Source: CAZMYM01 sp964620325 (GTDB taxonomy: Bacteria; Bipolaricaulota; Bipolaricaulia; UBA7950; UBA9294). Taken from it: 64,000 nucleotides of DNA. Under the pieces are notes generated by a model, which was given only the letters and a program-made list of their open reading frames with translations, was not told where the DNA came from and did no database searches. The translations under genes were made by a program, and so were the position numbers. The stretch covers positions 1 to 64,000 of the forward strand of contig CAZUIM010000004.1 in assembly GCA_964620325.1 (NCBI GenBank), written 5' to 3'. Numbering within the stretch: the first letter of the stretch is position 1; each line of letters begins with the position of its first letter. This document shows, in pieces, positions 1 to 8,420 of the stretch.

Positions 1-2
1 CC

Positions 3-947
3 CTAGAGATGCTCCCGCACCTTCTCGAGAAGCTCCTCGGCCATCTCCCGGCAGTACCCGTTGTATAGGGCGTGGTCTTCGCCGATCTCGTCGTCCAAGA
101 TGCTCTCGAGAACGCGCTCCGCTTCGGACCAGAGTCTCTTCTCCATCAGGTAGTACTCGGCGAAGACCAATCGGTTTTCGAAGTACGCGCCGACGTTCGA
201 ATCGATCGGACAGATCTCGCATTCCGTGCAGTACTCCGGCTCGTCGATCACCGGGCAGATGTACAATAGGGTCCGCGGCAGGTTCTGGCCGTAGGCGTAG
301 AGCGGGAGCGGCGGGAGCCCGCCCCAGAACGCGGCGAGGGCGCGATATGGACCGTAGCTGGCGTACGTCCCGTCGAGTTCGAGCGCTCGCTCGATCAACG
401 CAACCAGCTTCGGAGGATCGTTCCGTCCGATCGCCCCGAACGGATCGAGATCGTCCTTCCGTGCCCAATTCCCGTAGGTCCAGAACAGCGCCGCGACGTC
501 CGTCTCTTCCTCCACGGCGGCGATGAATCCGTGCTGGATCTCCTCGGTGGTGAACGCCGACGACATGCGGAGGCTCTTCAGCCCCCAGAATTGCCCACGG
601 GTGAACGTCCGCTTCAGATCCTCCCGCTCCTCGAGGAAGACATCGCCGAGCGTGTAGTAGGCTTGGGACAGCTTGTTGACCCAGCTCTTCCGTTCGATCG
701 GCACCTCGAGAAGCATGTACGCCTCTTCGCTCGCGTGGTCGAACAGCGGCGTCACACCGAGCTCGGTCTCGAGCACGTCGATCGCCGCTTCGAGGAGTGC
801 GCGTCCTTCTTCGCTATAGGTGATGTCAACGTCGTCGTGATCGGGGATCAACGCGATCGCTTCGTCGGCTGTCGTGATCTCGTCGCCGAAGGCCGCAACC
901 GACACGAGCGCCAAGAGCGCCACCAGACTGAATGCGTTCCGGATCAT
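3..947 (-). CDS. TatT-like secreted TPR protein
   Basis: Predicted 314-residue exported protein. I chose the ATG at 947 because a GGGGGAG ribosome site precedes it and translation then opens with a typical signal peptide (MIRNAF, a hydrophobic run, then AFGDE). The body is helical and resembles the TRAP-transporter accessory TatT family: an LFWTYGNWARKDD-type segment near the middle, then RALELDGTYASYGPYRALAAFWG, which looks like tetratricopeptide-type helices. Four cysteines cluster late (YICP, YCTECEICP), which is unusual for the family and could form disulfides or bind a metal. No TRAP permease or binding protein lies in the window, so a transport role is inferred from resemblance only. 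It is divergent from the ferredoxin gene. Confidence 0.6.
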   Translation of the reverse strand: MIRNAFSLVALLALVSVAAFGDEITTADEAIALIPDHDDVDITYSEEGRALLEAAIDVLETELGVTPLFDHASEEAYMLLEVPIERKSWVNKLSQAYYTLGDVFLEEREDLKRTFTRGQFWGLKSLRMSSAFTTEEIQHGFIAAVEEETDVAALFWTYGNWARKDDLDPFGAIGRNDPPKLVALIERALELDGTYASYGPYRALAAFWGGLPPLPLYAYGQNLPRTLLYICPVIDEPEYCTECEICPIDSNVGAYFENRLVFAEYYLMEKRLWSEAERVLESILDDEIGEDHALYNGYCREMAEELLEKVREHL

Positions 948-1143
948 TTTCTCCCCCTTTCCAGATGCCACACGAATCTTGTCTTGGTCCGAGACTATAC
1001 CGGATCTCCATTCCGAGGGAGAAGAGGACTCGTCGGACGGCTCCCGGACGGCCTCCTCGAAGTTGGAGGGCTCCGATCCGTGTGATATCCTTCGCGCCGT
1101 CGGATCCAAGTTGTATCATCCGTCGATGAAAGGAGGAGATTCC

Positions 1144-1320
1144 ATGGCCAAGGTCGATCAGGATCTTTGCGTGGGTTGTGGTCTTTGCACCCAGATTTGC
1201 GGCGAAGTGTTCGAGATGAACGCCGATGGGAAGGCACAGGTCATCGATGGCGCCGACCAGAGTGCTGACTGCGTCCAAGACGCCGTCGATCAGTGCCCGG
1301 TGAGCGCGATCATCGCGTAG
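1144..1320 (+). CDS. Ferredoxin, single [4Fe-4S] cluster
   Basis: Small 58-residue electron carrier. ATG 1144 follows an excellent AAAGGAGGAG ribosome site. Cys9, Cys12, Cys15 and Cys51 (followed by Pro) fit the C-x2-C-x2-C...C-P pattern for one [4Fe-4S] cluster. Cys19 and Cys43 sit where Thermotoga-type monocluster ferredoxins hold a disulfide, and the length and spacing match that group. It would act in the cytoplasm as a low-potential partner for oxidoreductases; the partner cannot be told from context. It looks monocistronic, with a strong hairpin just downstream. Confidence 0.93.
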   Translation: MAKVDQDLCVGCGLCTQICGEVFEMNADGKAQVIDGADQSADCVQDAVDQCPVSAIIA

Positions 1321-1329
1321 GACGTCGAG

Positions 1330-1362
1330 ACGCGGAGGGCGAGTGTCGTTGGCCCTCCGCGT
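1330..1362 (+). terminator. Hairpin after ferredoxin
   Basis: Eleven-bp perfect stem ACGCGGAGGGC / GCCCTCCGCGT with an 11-nt loop, ten bases after the ferredoxin stop. The U tract is weak (TCACTTGC), so termination efficiency is uncertain. Confidence 0.6.
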
Positions 1363-1443
1363 TCACTTGCGGCAGGAACGAATCTCCGGCTGACCGAGCA
1401 ATTCGTTGCCACGACCTCGAAGCCGTGCTAGGATGTCGTTCGG

Positions 1444-2325
1444 GTGGGGCAATTGGGCAAACCAAAATTGGGACTCGTGTTCTCGAGCGGGGGTGCCCGG
1501 GGGTCGGCACACGTCGGCGTCCTGAAAGTCCTTGCCGAAAGCGGCATCGCTCCCGACGTGATCGCCGGCACGAGCATGGGGGCGCAGGTCGGCGGGGCCT
1601 ATGCTGTCGGCATCCCCATCGATGAGATGGAGGCTCAATGGCGTTCGACATCGTTCGGACGCGTCTTTCGAACGCTCTTTCCGACCATCCCGTGGTCGGG
1701 ATGGAGCTCGGGGCGTGAGATCGTCCGATACCTCGACCGACTCCTCGGAGATCACCGGATCGAGGACCTCTCGATCCCGTTTGCGGCGGTCGCCACCGAT
1801 CTCAAGGCGGGAACTTCGGTCTCGATCACGAGCGGCTCTCTCACGCGGGCGATTCGTGCGAGTCTCTCGGTCCCCGGCCTGTTCACTCCCGTCTGGATCG
1901 ACGATCGGTTGCTGATCGACGGCGGCGTCGCCAACCCGATGCCTGTCGACGTCGCGCGTGACCTCGGAGCCGACGTGGTGATCGGCGTCGACGTCCTCGT
2001 CGATCCGGCCGAGATCGAGCTTTCGGGTCTTCCGGCCCTCTCACTGCGCGAGCGGAACCTCGGCATCGTCAAGGAGTGGAGGTCGCCTGAGACCAACGGC
2101 CGAAGATTCCACCCGAGTGTCTTCTCGGTCCTGTTTCAGATGTCGACTGTCTTCCAGAAACGCCTGGCCGACCTTCAGATCCGCACTCATCCGCCCGACG
2201 TGCTGATTCGACCGGACTTCTCCGCCGATCCGCCCTGCTACAGCAACGTCGGCTGCGGGATCGAAGCGGGCGAAGAGGCCGCCCGCGAGGCACTGCCGCA
2301 GATTCTGCGGATCCTCGGTCGCTGA
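1444..2325 (+). CDS. Patatin-like phospholipase (RssA/YlbK type)
   Basis: A 293-residue serine hydrolase of the patatin family, which hydrolyses acyl esters with a Ser-Asp dyad. Seen directly: the oxyanion-hole motif SSGGARGSAHVG at residues 14-25, the nucleophile elbow GTSMG with Ser44, and the DGG motif with Asp159. Size matches the small bacterial RssA/YlbK group without a transmembrane anchor. The start is a GTG at 1444; a TTG nine bases downstream is a possible alternative because the GGTGGGG at the GTG could serve as its ribosome site. It is followed after 6 bases by a DMT transporter gene. The physiological lipid substrate is unknown. Confidence 0.9.
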   Translation: MGQLGKPKLGLVFSSGGARGSAHVGVLKVLAESGIAPDVIAGTSMGAQVGGAYAVGIPIDEMEAQWRSTSFGRVFRTLFPTIPWSGWSSGREIVRYLDRLLGDHRIEDLSIPFAAVATDLKAGTSVSITSGSLTRAIRASLSVPGLFTPVWIDDRLLIDGGVANPMPVDVARDLGADVVIGVDVLVDPAEIELSGLPALSLRERNLGIVKEWRSPETNGRRFHPSVFSVLFQMSTVFQKRLADLQIRTHPPDVLIRPDFSADPPCYSNVGCGIEAGEEAAREALPQILRILGR

Positions 2326-2331
2326 GAGACG

Positions 2332-3231
2332 ATGTTCTCAAGATTGCGCCTCCGCGACGACGCCTTCTTCTACCCCCGGGTCGCTCTCGGCATCGTCGCC
2401 GTCTCGTTCGGAGCCATCTTTGCACGTCTCGCCGGGGAGGCGACACCGTTCGCGATCGCCGCCTGGCGATTGACCCTCGCTGCGCTCTTTCTCGCCCCGT
2501 TCGCGATCTTCCGAACGAAGAGAACGGTCGATCGCCGGAGCCTCCTTTGGTGCGTGGCCAGTGGTGGTGCACTCGCCATCCACTTCGTCCTCTGGATCTC
2601 GTCGCTCGAGCAGACGACGGTCGCCAGCTCCGTGCTGTTCGTCTCCACACACCCGATCTTCGTCGGCCTCGGCTCGGTCCTCCTCCTCCGCGAACGCCTC
2701 TCACGCCCCCTCCTCGCTGCCATCGCGCTCGCCGTCATCGGGGGCGGTCTGATCGGCTTCGGCGACTTTCGGTTCGGCGGCTCGGCCCTCCGCGGGGATC
2801 TCTTGGCCCTCGGTGGAGGACTGATGGCAGCGGTCTACTTCTTGATCGGTCGCCGCGTCCGACGGACGGTGGCACTCGTCGAGTACGTCTCCATCACCTA
2901 TGGAACGGCGGCGGCTCTCGTCCTCCTTCTCTGCGCCGCGACGGGCACGCCGATCCTCGGCTACGCCCCGACCACGTACGGATACCTCGCCCTCCTCGCC
3001 TTCGTTCCGCAGCTGATCGGTCATTCGACGATCAATTGGGCCCTCAAGCGGCTCTCGGCATCGCGGGTGTCGGTCTTCGTTCTTGGCGAGCCTGTCTGTT
3101 CCGCCGTTCTGGCGATCCCGTTCTTCGGCGAGATCCCCGGCCGGTTGAACCTCATGGGAGCGGCCATCATACTCGTCGGGATCTATCTCAGCCTGCGAAA
3201 CGAGGAGAGTCACGATGAGGGGAGACCCTGA
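2332..3231 (+). CDS. EamA/DMT-family transporter
   Basis: A 299-residue integral membrane protein with about ten hydrophobic helices in two EamA repeats (roughly residues 13-140 and 155-290). Repeat hallmarks are visible: the AGEATPFAIAAWRLTLAALFL segment in repeat one and SRVSVFVLGEPVCSAVLA in repeat two. Drug/metabolite transporters of this type usually export amino acids or metabolites, and the substrate cannot be predicted here. The 3' end overlaps the start of ahcY by 17 bases, so the two are probably translated from one message. Confidence 0.9.
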   Translation: MFSRLRLRDDAFFYPRVALGIVAVSFGAIFARLAGEATPFAIAAWRLTLAALFLAPFAIFRTKRTVDRRSLLWCVASGGALAIHFVLWISSLEQTTVASSVLFVSTHPIFVGLGSVLLLRERLSRPLLAAIALAVIGGGLIGFGDFRFGGSALRGDLLALGGGLMAAVYFLIGRRVRRTVALVEYVSITYGTAAALVLLLCAATGTPILGYAPTTYGYLALLAFVPQLIGHSTINWALKRLSASRVSVFVLGEPVCSAVLAIPFFGEIPGRLNLMGAAIILVGIYLSLRNEESHDEGRP

Positions 3232-4432
3232 ACGAGGTCGGGCAAAGATCGACTGGGCCGCGGCGCACATGCCGCTCCGTCGTCGGCTGATCGAGCGCTT
3301 CGGGACCGAACGGCCGTTCCGAGAAATGCGGATTGCGATGAGCATCCACCTCGAGGCGAAGACGGCATGTCTGGCAATGCTCCTCCGGGACGCGGGCGCC
3401 GAAGTCTGGGCGACCGGCAGCAACCCCCTATCGACGCAGGACGACATCGCCGCTGCCCTGGCGCTCGAAGACGGAATCACGGTCCACGCCAGGCATGGAG
3501 CCTCCAAGGACGAGTACACCGAGGATCTCCGGAAGACGCTCGCCGGAAGGCCGCACCTGATCCTCGACGACGGCGGCGACCTCGTCGGCCTTCTCCAAGA
3601 GGATCCCCAGGAGAACATCATCGGCGGATGCGAGGAGACAACGACCGGCGTCTCTCGCCTTCGAGTCCTGGCGCGAAACAAGCGCCTCGCCTTCCCGATG
3701 TTCGCAGTGAACGACGCGAAGATGAAGAATCTCTTCGACAACCGCTATGGAACCGGCCAGTCCGTCTGGGACGGGATCTTCCGATCGACCAACCTGCTGA
3801 TCGCCGGGAAGACCGTCGTCGTCGTCGGCTACGGATGGTGCGGCCGGGGGATCGCTCAGCGCGCTCGAGGACTCGGCGCACGCATCACGATCTGTGAGGT
3901 CGATCCGATCTCCGCGTTGGAAGCGTGGATGGAAGGGTTCTCCGTCGCTCCGATCGTCGAGGCGATTCGAACCGCCGATCTGGTGATCACCGCAACCGGA
4001 TGCGCCGACGCCGTCCCCGAGGAGGCCCTCCGCGTCGCGAAGAACGGCGTCGTGCTGGCCAACGCCGGGCATTTCAACGTGGAGATTCGTCCGGATGTGC
4101 TTTCGGATCTCGCCTCCTCGCAGAGAACCGTGCGCGACGGCGTCGAGGAGTATCGCTTCGCCGACGACCGCCGAGTCTACCTTCTCGGCCAAGGTCGGCT
4201 CGTCAACTTGGCGCTAGGAGACGGGCATCCGGTCGAGATCATGGATCTCTCGTTCGCCATCCAGGCCCTGACCCTTCGCCACCTCCTCGACAACGCTCCG
4301 ATGCCCCCGGACGTCTACTCCGTTCCCCAAGAGATCGACGAGGAGATCGCCAGAATGAAGCTCGCGGCGCTCGAAGTCGAGATCGACGCCTTGTCCGGAT
4401 CGCAGCGCGCGTACCTCGGGTTGAAGGAGTGA
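3215..4432 (+). CDS. ahcY: S-adenosylhomocysteine (or S-inosylhomocysteine) hydrolase
   Basis: A 405-residue NAD-dependent hydrolase that removes the product inhibitor of SAM-dependent methylation. Seen: the SIHLEAKTA segment near residue 43, SNPLSTQDDIAAAL, the NAD-binding VVVVGYGWCGRG glycine motif, and NAGHFNVEI retaining the substrate-side histidine. The protein is the short archaeal/Thermotoga form: it lacks the terminal K-x-D-x-Y-R-Y of the animal and proteobacterial enzyme. The adenine-contact Thr and Glu of the animal enzyme (HxTxE) are Glu and Lys here, so an inosyl substrate, as in methanogen SIHH, should be considered. The start ATG lies inside the upstream transporter gene with GAGGAG before it. 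Confidence 0.92.
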   Translation: MRGDPERGRAKIDWAAAHMPLRRRLIERFGTERPFREMRIAMSIHLEAKTACLAMLLRDAGAEVWATGSNPLSTQDDIAAALALEDGITVHARHGASKDEYTEDLRKTLAGRPHLILDDGGDLVGLLQEDPQENIIGGCEETTTGVSRLRVLARNKRLAFPMFAVNDAKMKNLFDNRYGTGQSVWDGIFRSTNLLIAGKTVVVVGYGWCGRGIAQRARGLGARITICEVDPISALEAWMEGFSVAPIVEAIRTADLVITATGCADAVPEEALRVAKNGVVLANAGHFNVEIRPDVLSDLASSQRTVRDGVEEYRFADDRRVYLLGQGRLVNLALGDGHPVEIMDLSFAIQALTLRHLLDNAPMPPDVYSVPQEIDEEIARMKLAALEVEIDALSGSQRAYLGLKE

Positions 4433-4454
4433 AGCGCGCTGGAGCCGGCGCTTC
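4431..4454 (+). terminator. Hairpin after ahcY
   Basis: Seven-bp stem GAAGCGC / GCGCTTC with a 10-nt loop, overlapping the ahcY stop codon. No clear U tract. A TACAAT -10-like hexamer follows at 4462-4467, possibly serving the protease gene, but no convincing -35 accompanies it. Confidence 0.35.
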
Positions 4455-4492
4455 CTGACGATACAATCGGCAACGCACGAGGTGAGAAGGAC

Positions 4493-6196
4493 ATGGGCCG
4501 ATTCAGACCGCGATCGCTCCTGCGAATCTTCGCTCCGACGCTTGTGTTGGTTCTGGCGCTCGCAGTCGGCGGTGCACAGACGGAGAACGTGGATCCCGAT
4601 CTCTTCGACTCTGTGTACGAGATCTACGACTACCTCAATCGGCATTTCTACAACCCGGAGGCGATCGACGCCCAGGAAGCGCTCTACGGGGCCCTGCGCG
4701 GCATCGTCGAGCATCTGAACGATCCCTACAGCGAGTTCCTCGATCCCGAGGACCGCGAGCGGTTCGACGAGAGTCTCGAAGGGGAGTTCAACGGCGTCGG
4801 CATCGAGATCACGCTCGTCGAAGGGATTCTCACTGTCATCACGCCTCTGGTCGGCACGCCGGCCGAAGCGGCCGGCGTCCTCGCCGGCGATCAGATTCTG
4901 GAGATCGACGGAGAGCCAACCGACGGAATCACGCTGTCGGAGGCCGCGTACAAGATCCGCGGCGAAGTCGGAACGTCGGTCGTCCTCTACGTTCGGCACG
5001 AGGACAGAACGCTGGAAGAGATCGAGATCGTCCGAGACACGATCGTGATCGATCCGGTGGAGAGCGAGCTGATGAACGACGGGACCGTCGGCTACGTCCG
5101 CATTCTCCGATTCGAGCGCGAGACGACGTTGATGCTCGACGAAGCCTTGGCCTCGTTCGATCTCCAGCACGCCGAGATCGGCGCGACGCTCGAGATCGAC
5201 GACGGAAGGCTCGTCGTCTCGGCCGTCCGCCCGAGCAGTGCCGCCGCCAGGGCCGGACTCCACGCAGGGGACCTGGTCCTCGCCGTCTCCGGCGTCTCCG
5301 CGGGAGATCTCGACCTCGAAGTCGCCTCGTCCCTTCTCCGCGGCGATCGGGACTCGTTCGTCGATGTCACCGTCGAGGACGAGGCCGGCACCGTCCGAGA
5401 CCTCTCGATCGCGAGAGACGACGGGGTCGTCGGCCTGATCCTCGACTTACGCAACAACGCCGGAGGTCTGATGGATCAGGCGATCTCGGTCGCCAGCCGG
5501 TTCGTCGACGAGGGGATCATCCTCCAGACGGAGGGACGCCTGCAGGGTGCGCGCAACTTCTACACAAAGTCGAATTCCCTTCCCAATCTCCCGCTCGCTG
5601 TCCTGATCAACCGCGGCACCGCGAGCGCCTCGGAGATCACGGCCGGCGCGATCCGCGATCATCAGATGGGCATTCTGATCGGAGAGAACTCGTTCGGCAA
5701 GGGGGTCTATCAACAGGTATTCAGTTTCGACGACGGCTCGGCTCTGAAGGTCACCACTGGAGAGTACTTCACCCCGAGTGGTGCGACCGTGAACGGCGTC
5801 GGATTGGCTCCTGACATCTCGACCAACGCGCGGACGCAGACGGTCGCCGTTCCCGCCGATCTTCGCCTCCAGCTGTTGTCGTATCTCGTCCCGTCGCACG
5901 GAAGCGAGGGCCTGACCCCGTATCCGTGGTACGCACCGAGCCTCTTCGATCTGACGATCGCCGTCGACGGTCGCCTGGCCGCCGACTCGCCGACTCGATT
6001 TCGAACCTTCGACGATCGACCGGCGTCCGTTGCCGTCAACGTCGGAGGCTCGTTCGTCCCCGAGATGGCTCTCACGAATCTCCCCGAGGAGGTCGTCTCC
6101 GAGGAGAAGGACCCGGTCGAGGTGGCAATCGGGTGGATCGTCAGTCACGCGGAGGACATGATGCCGATCGACCTCGATTCCGAGACGGCTCGATGA
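4493..6196 (+). CDS. S41 C-terminal processing protease with two PDZ domains
   Basis: A 567-residue exported serine protease of the CtpA/Prc family that trims or degrades envelope proteins. Order: signal peptide or anchor (1-28), helical N domain, PDZ1 (about 98-185), first peptidase segment (199-223, GYVRILRFE), a second PDZ-like domain (about 229-308), then the rest of the peptidase (GVVGLILDLRNNAGG onward). The catalytic dyad is visible: Ser378 in RGTASASEI and Lys403 in SFGKG, with the family's 25-residue spacing. About 90 residues after the core (480-567) are poorly characterised. The nested second PDZ is atypical. The stop overlaps the gpsA ATG as ATGA. Confidence 0.9.
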   Translation: MGRFRPRSLLRIFAPTLVLVLALAVGGAQTENVDPDLFDSVYEIYDYLNRHFYNPEAIDAQEALYGALRGIVEHLNDPYSEFLDPEDRERFDESLEGEFNGVGIEITLVEGILTVITPLVGTPAEAAGVLAGDQILEIDGEPTDGITLSEAAYKIRGEVGTSVVLYVRHEDRTLEEIEIVRDTIVIDPVESELMNDGTVGYVRILRFERETTLMLDEALASFDLQHAEIGATLEIDDGRLVVSAVRPSSAAARAGLHAGDLVLAVSGVSAGDLDLEVASSLLRGDRDSFVDVTVEDEAGTVRDLSIARDDGVVGLILDLRNNAGGLMDQAISVASRFVDEGIILQTEGRLQGARNFYTKSNSLPNLPLAVLINRGTASASEITAGAIRDHQMGILIGENSFGKGVYQQVFSFDDGSALKVTTGEYFTPSGATVNGVGLAPDISTNARTQTVAVPADLRLQLLSYLVPSHGSEGLTPYPWYAPSLFDLTIAVDGRLAADSPTRFRTFDDRPASVAVNVGGSFVPEMALTNLPEEVVSEEKDPVEVAIGWIVSHAEDMMPIDLDSETAR

Positions 6197-7185
6197 GACT
6201 CTCGGTCCTCGGTGCCGGTGGATGGGGGACGGCGATCGCCCGTCTGCTCGCCATGTCCGGACACGAGACGATCCTCTGGGCACGAGATCGAAGGCAGGCC
6301 GAGACGATCCGAAGGGACCGGGAGAACGTCAAGTATCTGCCCGGCGTCCGACTTCCCTCGACGCATCTCGAGGTCACCGCAGAGATCACAGACGGCCTGG
6401 ACGCCGATGCCATCTTCCTCGCGGTCCCTTCGTTCGGAGTCGACGCCCTCCTGAAGCGTCTCGCCCCGCTCGTCCCGCCGGCACCGACGCTGATCAACCT
6501 GGCCAAGGGACTCGACCGTCGGACGCAACGGACCGCCTCGGAGTTGATCGCCGATCGCCTCCCGTCGGCAGTCGCGTTCACGTTGTCCGGACCGAGCCAC
6601 GCCGAGGAGGTCGGCCGAGACGTCCCGACCGCCGTCGTCCTCGCCGGAAAGGACCCCGAACTCGGCCCGGCCCTTCAGCATGCGATCGCGACGCCGAGGT
6701 TCCGCGTCTACCTGTCCGCCGACATCCGCGGCGTCGAGCTGTGCGCCACAATCAAGAACGTCATCGCGCTGGCAACGGGGATTTCCGACGGACTCGGCTA
6801 CGGAGACAACAGCCGCAGTGCGCTCATCACGCGAGGCCTCGCCGAGATGGTCCGCTTCGGCCGGACACTCGGCATCCGCGAAACGACGTTCTTCGGACTC
6901 GCCGGCCTCGGCGACCTCGTCGCGACGTGCACCAGCGAGCACAGCCGCAACCGCCGCGTCGGCCACCGCCTCGGGACCGGCGAGCCGCTCGATCGAATCC
7001 TCGGCGAGATGGAGATGGTGGCCGAGGGGGTTCACGCGACCGGGATCATTCGGGAGATGGCCGCATCGCGTGAAATCGAGATGCCGATCACCGAGGCGGT
7101 CGCCCGGCTCCTCGCCGGCGAAGTCGATCCGCTGAGTCTCGTCGAGGAGATCATGACGCGCGCGCCAAAGCGCGAGGACGCGTAG
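6193..7185 (+). CDS. gpsA: Glycerol-3-phosphate dehydrogenase [NAD(P)+]
   Basis: A 330-residue cytoplasmic enzyme that reduces dihydroxyacetone phosphate to sn-glycerol 3-phosphate for phospholipid synthesis. Seen: the N-terminal dinucleotide motif VLGAGGWGTA at residues 5-14, LSGPSHAEEV, TIKNVIALATGISDGLGYGDN containing the catalytic lysine, and GLAGLGDLVATCTSEHSRNRRVG. Length and motif order match GpsA. The ATG overlaps the stop of the S41 protease gene (ATGA), indicating translational coupling. The next gene, a flavin reductase of the isoprenoid/lipid type, starts only 6 bases downstream, which fits a membrane-lipid theme. Confidence 0.97.
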   Translation: MRLSVLGAGGWGTAIARLLAMSGHETILWARDRRQAETIRRDRENVKYLPGVRLPSTHLEVTAEITDGLDADAIFLAVPSFGVDALLKRLAPLVPPAPTLINLAKGLDRRTQRTASELIADRLPSAVAFTLSGPSHAEEVGRDVPTAVVLAGKDPELGPALQHAIATPRFRVYLSADIRGVELCATIKNVIALATGISDGLGYGDNSRSALITRGLAEMVRFGRTLGIRETTFFGLAGLGDLVATCTSEHSRNRRVGHRLGTGEPLDRILGEMEMVAEGVHATGIIREMAASREIEMPITEAVARLLAGEVDPLSLVEEIMTRAPKREDA

Positions 7186-7190
7186 GCGAG

Positions 7191-8408
7191 ATGGCGAGCC
7201 GCTACGACGTCGTCGTGATCGGAGGAGGGCCGGTCGGCTCCGTCGCCGCCCGTTCCGCGGCGAGCGCCGGCGCCCGCGTCCTCCTGATCGAACGCGGCAC
7301 CTCGCCGTGCGTCCCGAGTCCCTGCACCGGGCTCGTCAGTCCGCGGACGCTCCCGGCACTCGGCGTCTCTGAATCGAGTGTCGTCCGACGGATCCGCTCG
7401 ATCGAGGCACACGCGCCGAACGGCCATCGCCTGACGCTCCGCGCGAACGCAGTGAAGGGCCTCGTCCTCGACCGCAGTCGCCTGCACGCTGAGTTGCACG
7501 CTCACGCTCGAGACGCGGGGGTACTCGTTCGACTTGGCCTGCGGGCGACGCGGCTCGAGCCGGGGTTCGTCGACGTCCAATCGCCACAGTCGATCGAACG
7601 GGTCGAAGCCGGTGTCATCGTCGTCGCCACCGGCTCGACCGGTACGTTTCAGAGTGAACGCGCGTTCCCGTCTCCGTCGCGCCTGTTTCGCGCCGTTCAG
7701 GCGGTCGTCGAGTACGAACCCACCGTGCCGGACGAGGTCACAACCTACTTCGGAAACGAGATCGCCCCACGCTTCTTCGCATGGGCCGTTCCGGCCGAAT
7801 CCGGTCGAACCCGCGTCGGCTTGGCCGTCCCCCCCGAGTGCGACCCGATCCCGTTTCTCGATCGCTTGCTCAAAGCGCGTTTCGAAGGTCTGCCCGTCCG
7901 ATCCCGTCTCTTCGGGCGGATTCCGATCGGACCCGTTCCGATCCCGTATCGAGACGGCCTCCTCCTCGTCGGCGATGCCGCCGGGCAGGTGAAGCCGCTC
8001 TCGGGTGGTGGACTCTATACCGGAGCGATCTGCGCGCGAATCGCCGGTCGGACCGCCGCTCGCGCGACGATGTCGACGCGAACGAATGAGCGAGATCTGA
8101 GCACGTTTGCCGCCGACTGCGATCGGGCGATCGGGGACGAAGTGCGCTTCGGTCTCGCCGCGCGCGGCCTCCTCGAATCGCTCTCCGACGAGGCGATCGA
8201 CGACGCGTTCGAGGCCGTCGATCGTTCGGACTTCCTTCGATTCCTGGCAGAGAACGGCGACATCGACCGGCTTCGACGTTTGCCACGCCGACTTGCGGGC
8301 GAGCCCGGACTCTGGAGACGGCTTCTCCCGCTTCTCACCCTTCTCGATCGACACCTCGCCGCACAAGCCGGCGGCTCTGTTGCCCGTTCCACAGACAACT
8401 CCTTATAA
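7191..8408 (+). CDS. FAD-dependent oxidoreductase, geranylgeranyl-reductase-like
   Basis: A 405-residue flavoprotein. It opens with the Rossmann FAD motif DVVVIGGGPVGSVAA, continues with IERG (ribose-binding acidic end), and has the later LVGDAAGQVKPLSGGGLYTG segment typical of geranylgeranyl reductase and related group-A monooxygenase-fold enzymes. These reduce isoprenoid chains or oxidise lipophilic substrates. A PSPCTGLVSPR segment near residue 40 matches the CxGLVxP-type loop of that family. It lies 6 bases after gpsA, so a role in lipid or quinone modification is a reasonable inference, but the substrate is unknown. Confidence 0.82.
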   Translation: MASRYDVVVIGGGPVGSVAARSAASAGARVLLIERGTSPCVPSPCTGLVSPRTLPALGVSESSVVRRIRSIEAHAPNGHRLTLRANAVKGLVLDRSRLHAELHAHARDAGVLVRLGLRATRLEPGFVDVQSPQSIERVEAGVIVVATGSTGTFQSERAFPSPSRLFRAVQAVVEYEPTVPDEVTTYFGNEIAPRFFAWAVPAESGRTRVGLAVPPECDPIPFLDRLLKARFEGLPVRSRLFGRIPIGPVPIPYRDGLLLVGDAAGQVKPLSGGGLYTGAICARIAGRTAARATMSTRTNERDLSTFAADCDRAIGDEVRFGLAARGLLESLSDEAIDDAFEAVDRSDFLRFLAENGDIDRLRRLPRRLAGEPGLWRRLLPLLTLLDRHLAAQAGGSVARSTDNSL

Positions 8409-8420
8409 TCCCGCTTTGGG

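Noticed and set aside
874..1320. 148-residue ORF reading through the ferredoxin from 874
   Set aside because: The upstream part has no conserved sequence; a strong ribosome site immediately before ATG 1144 and the family length fix the start there.
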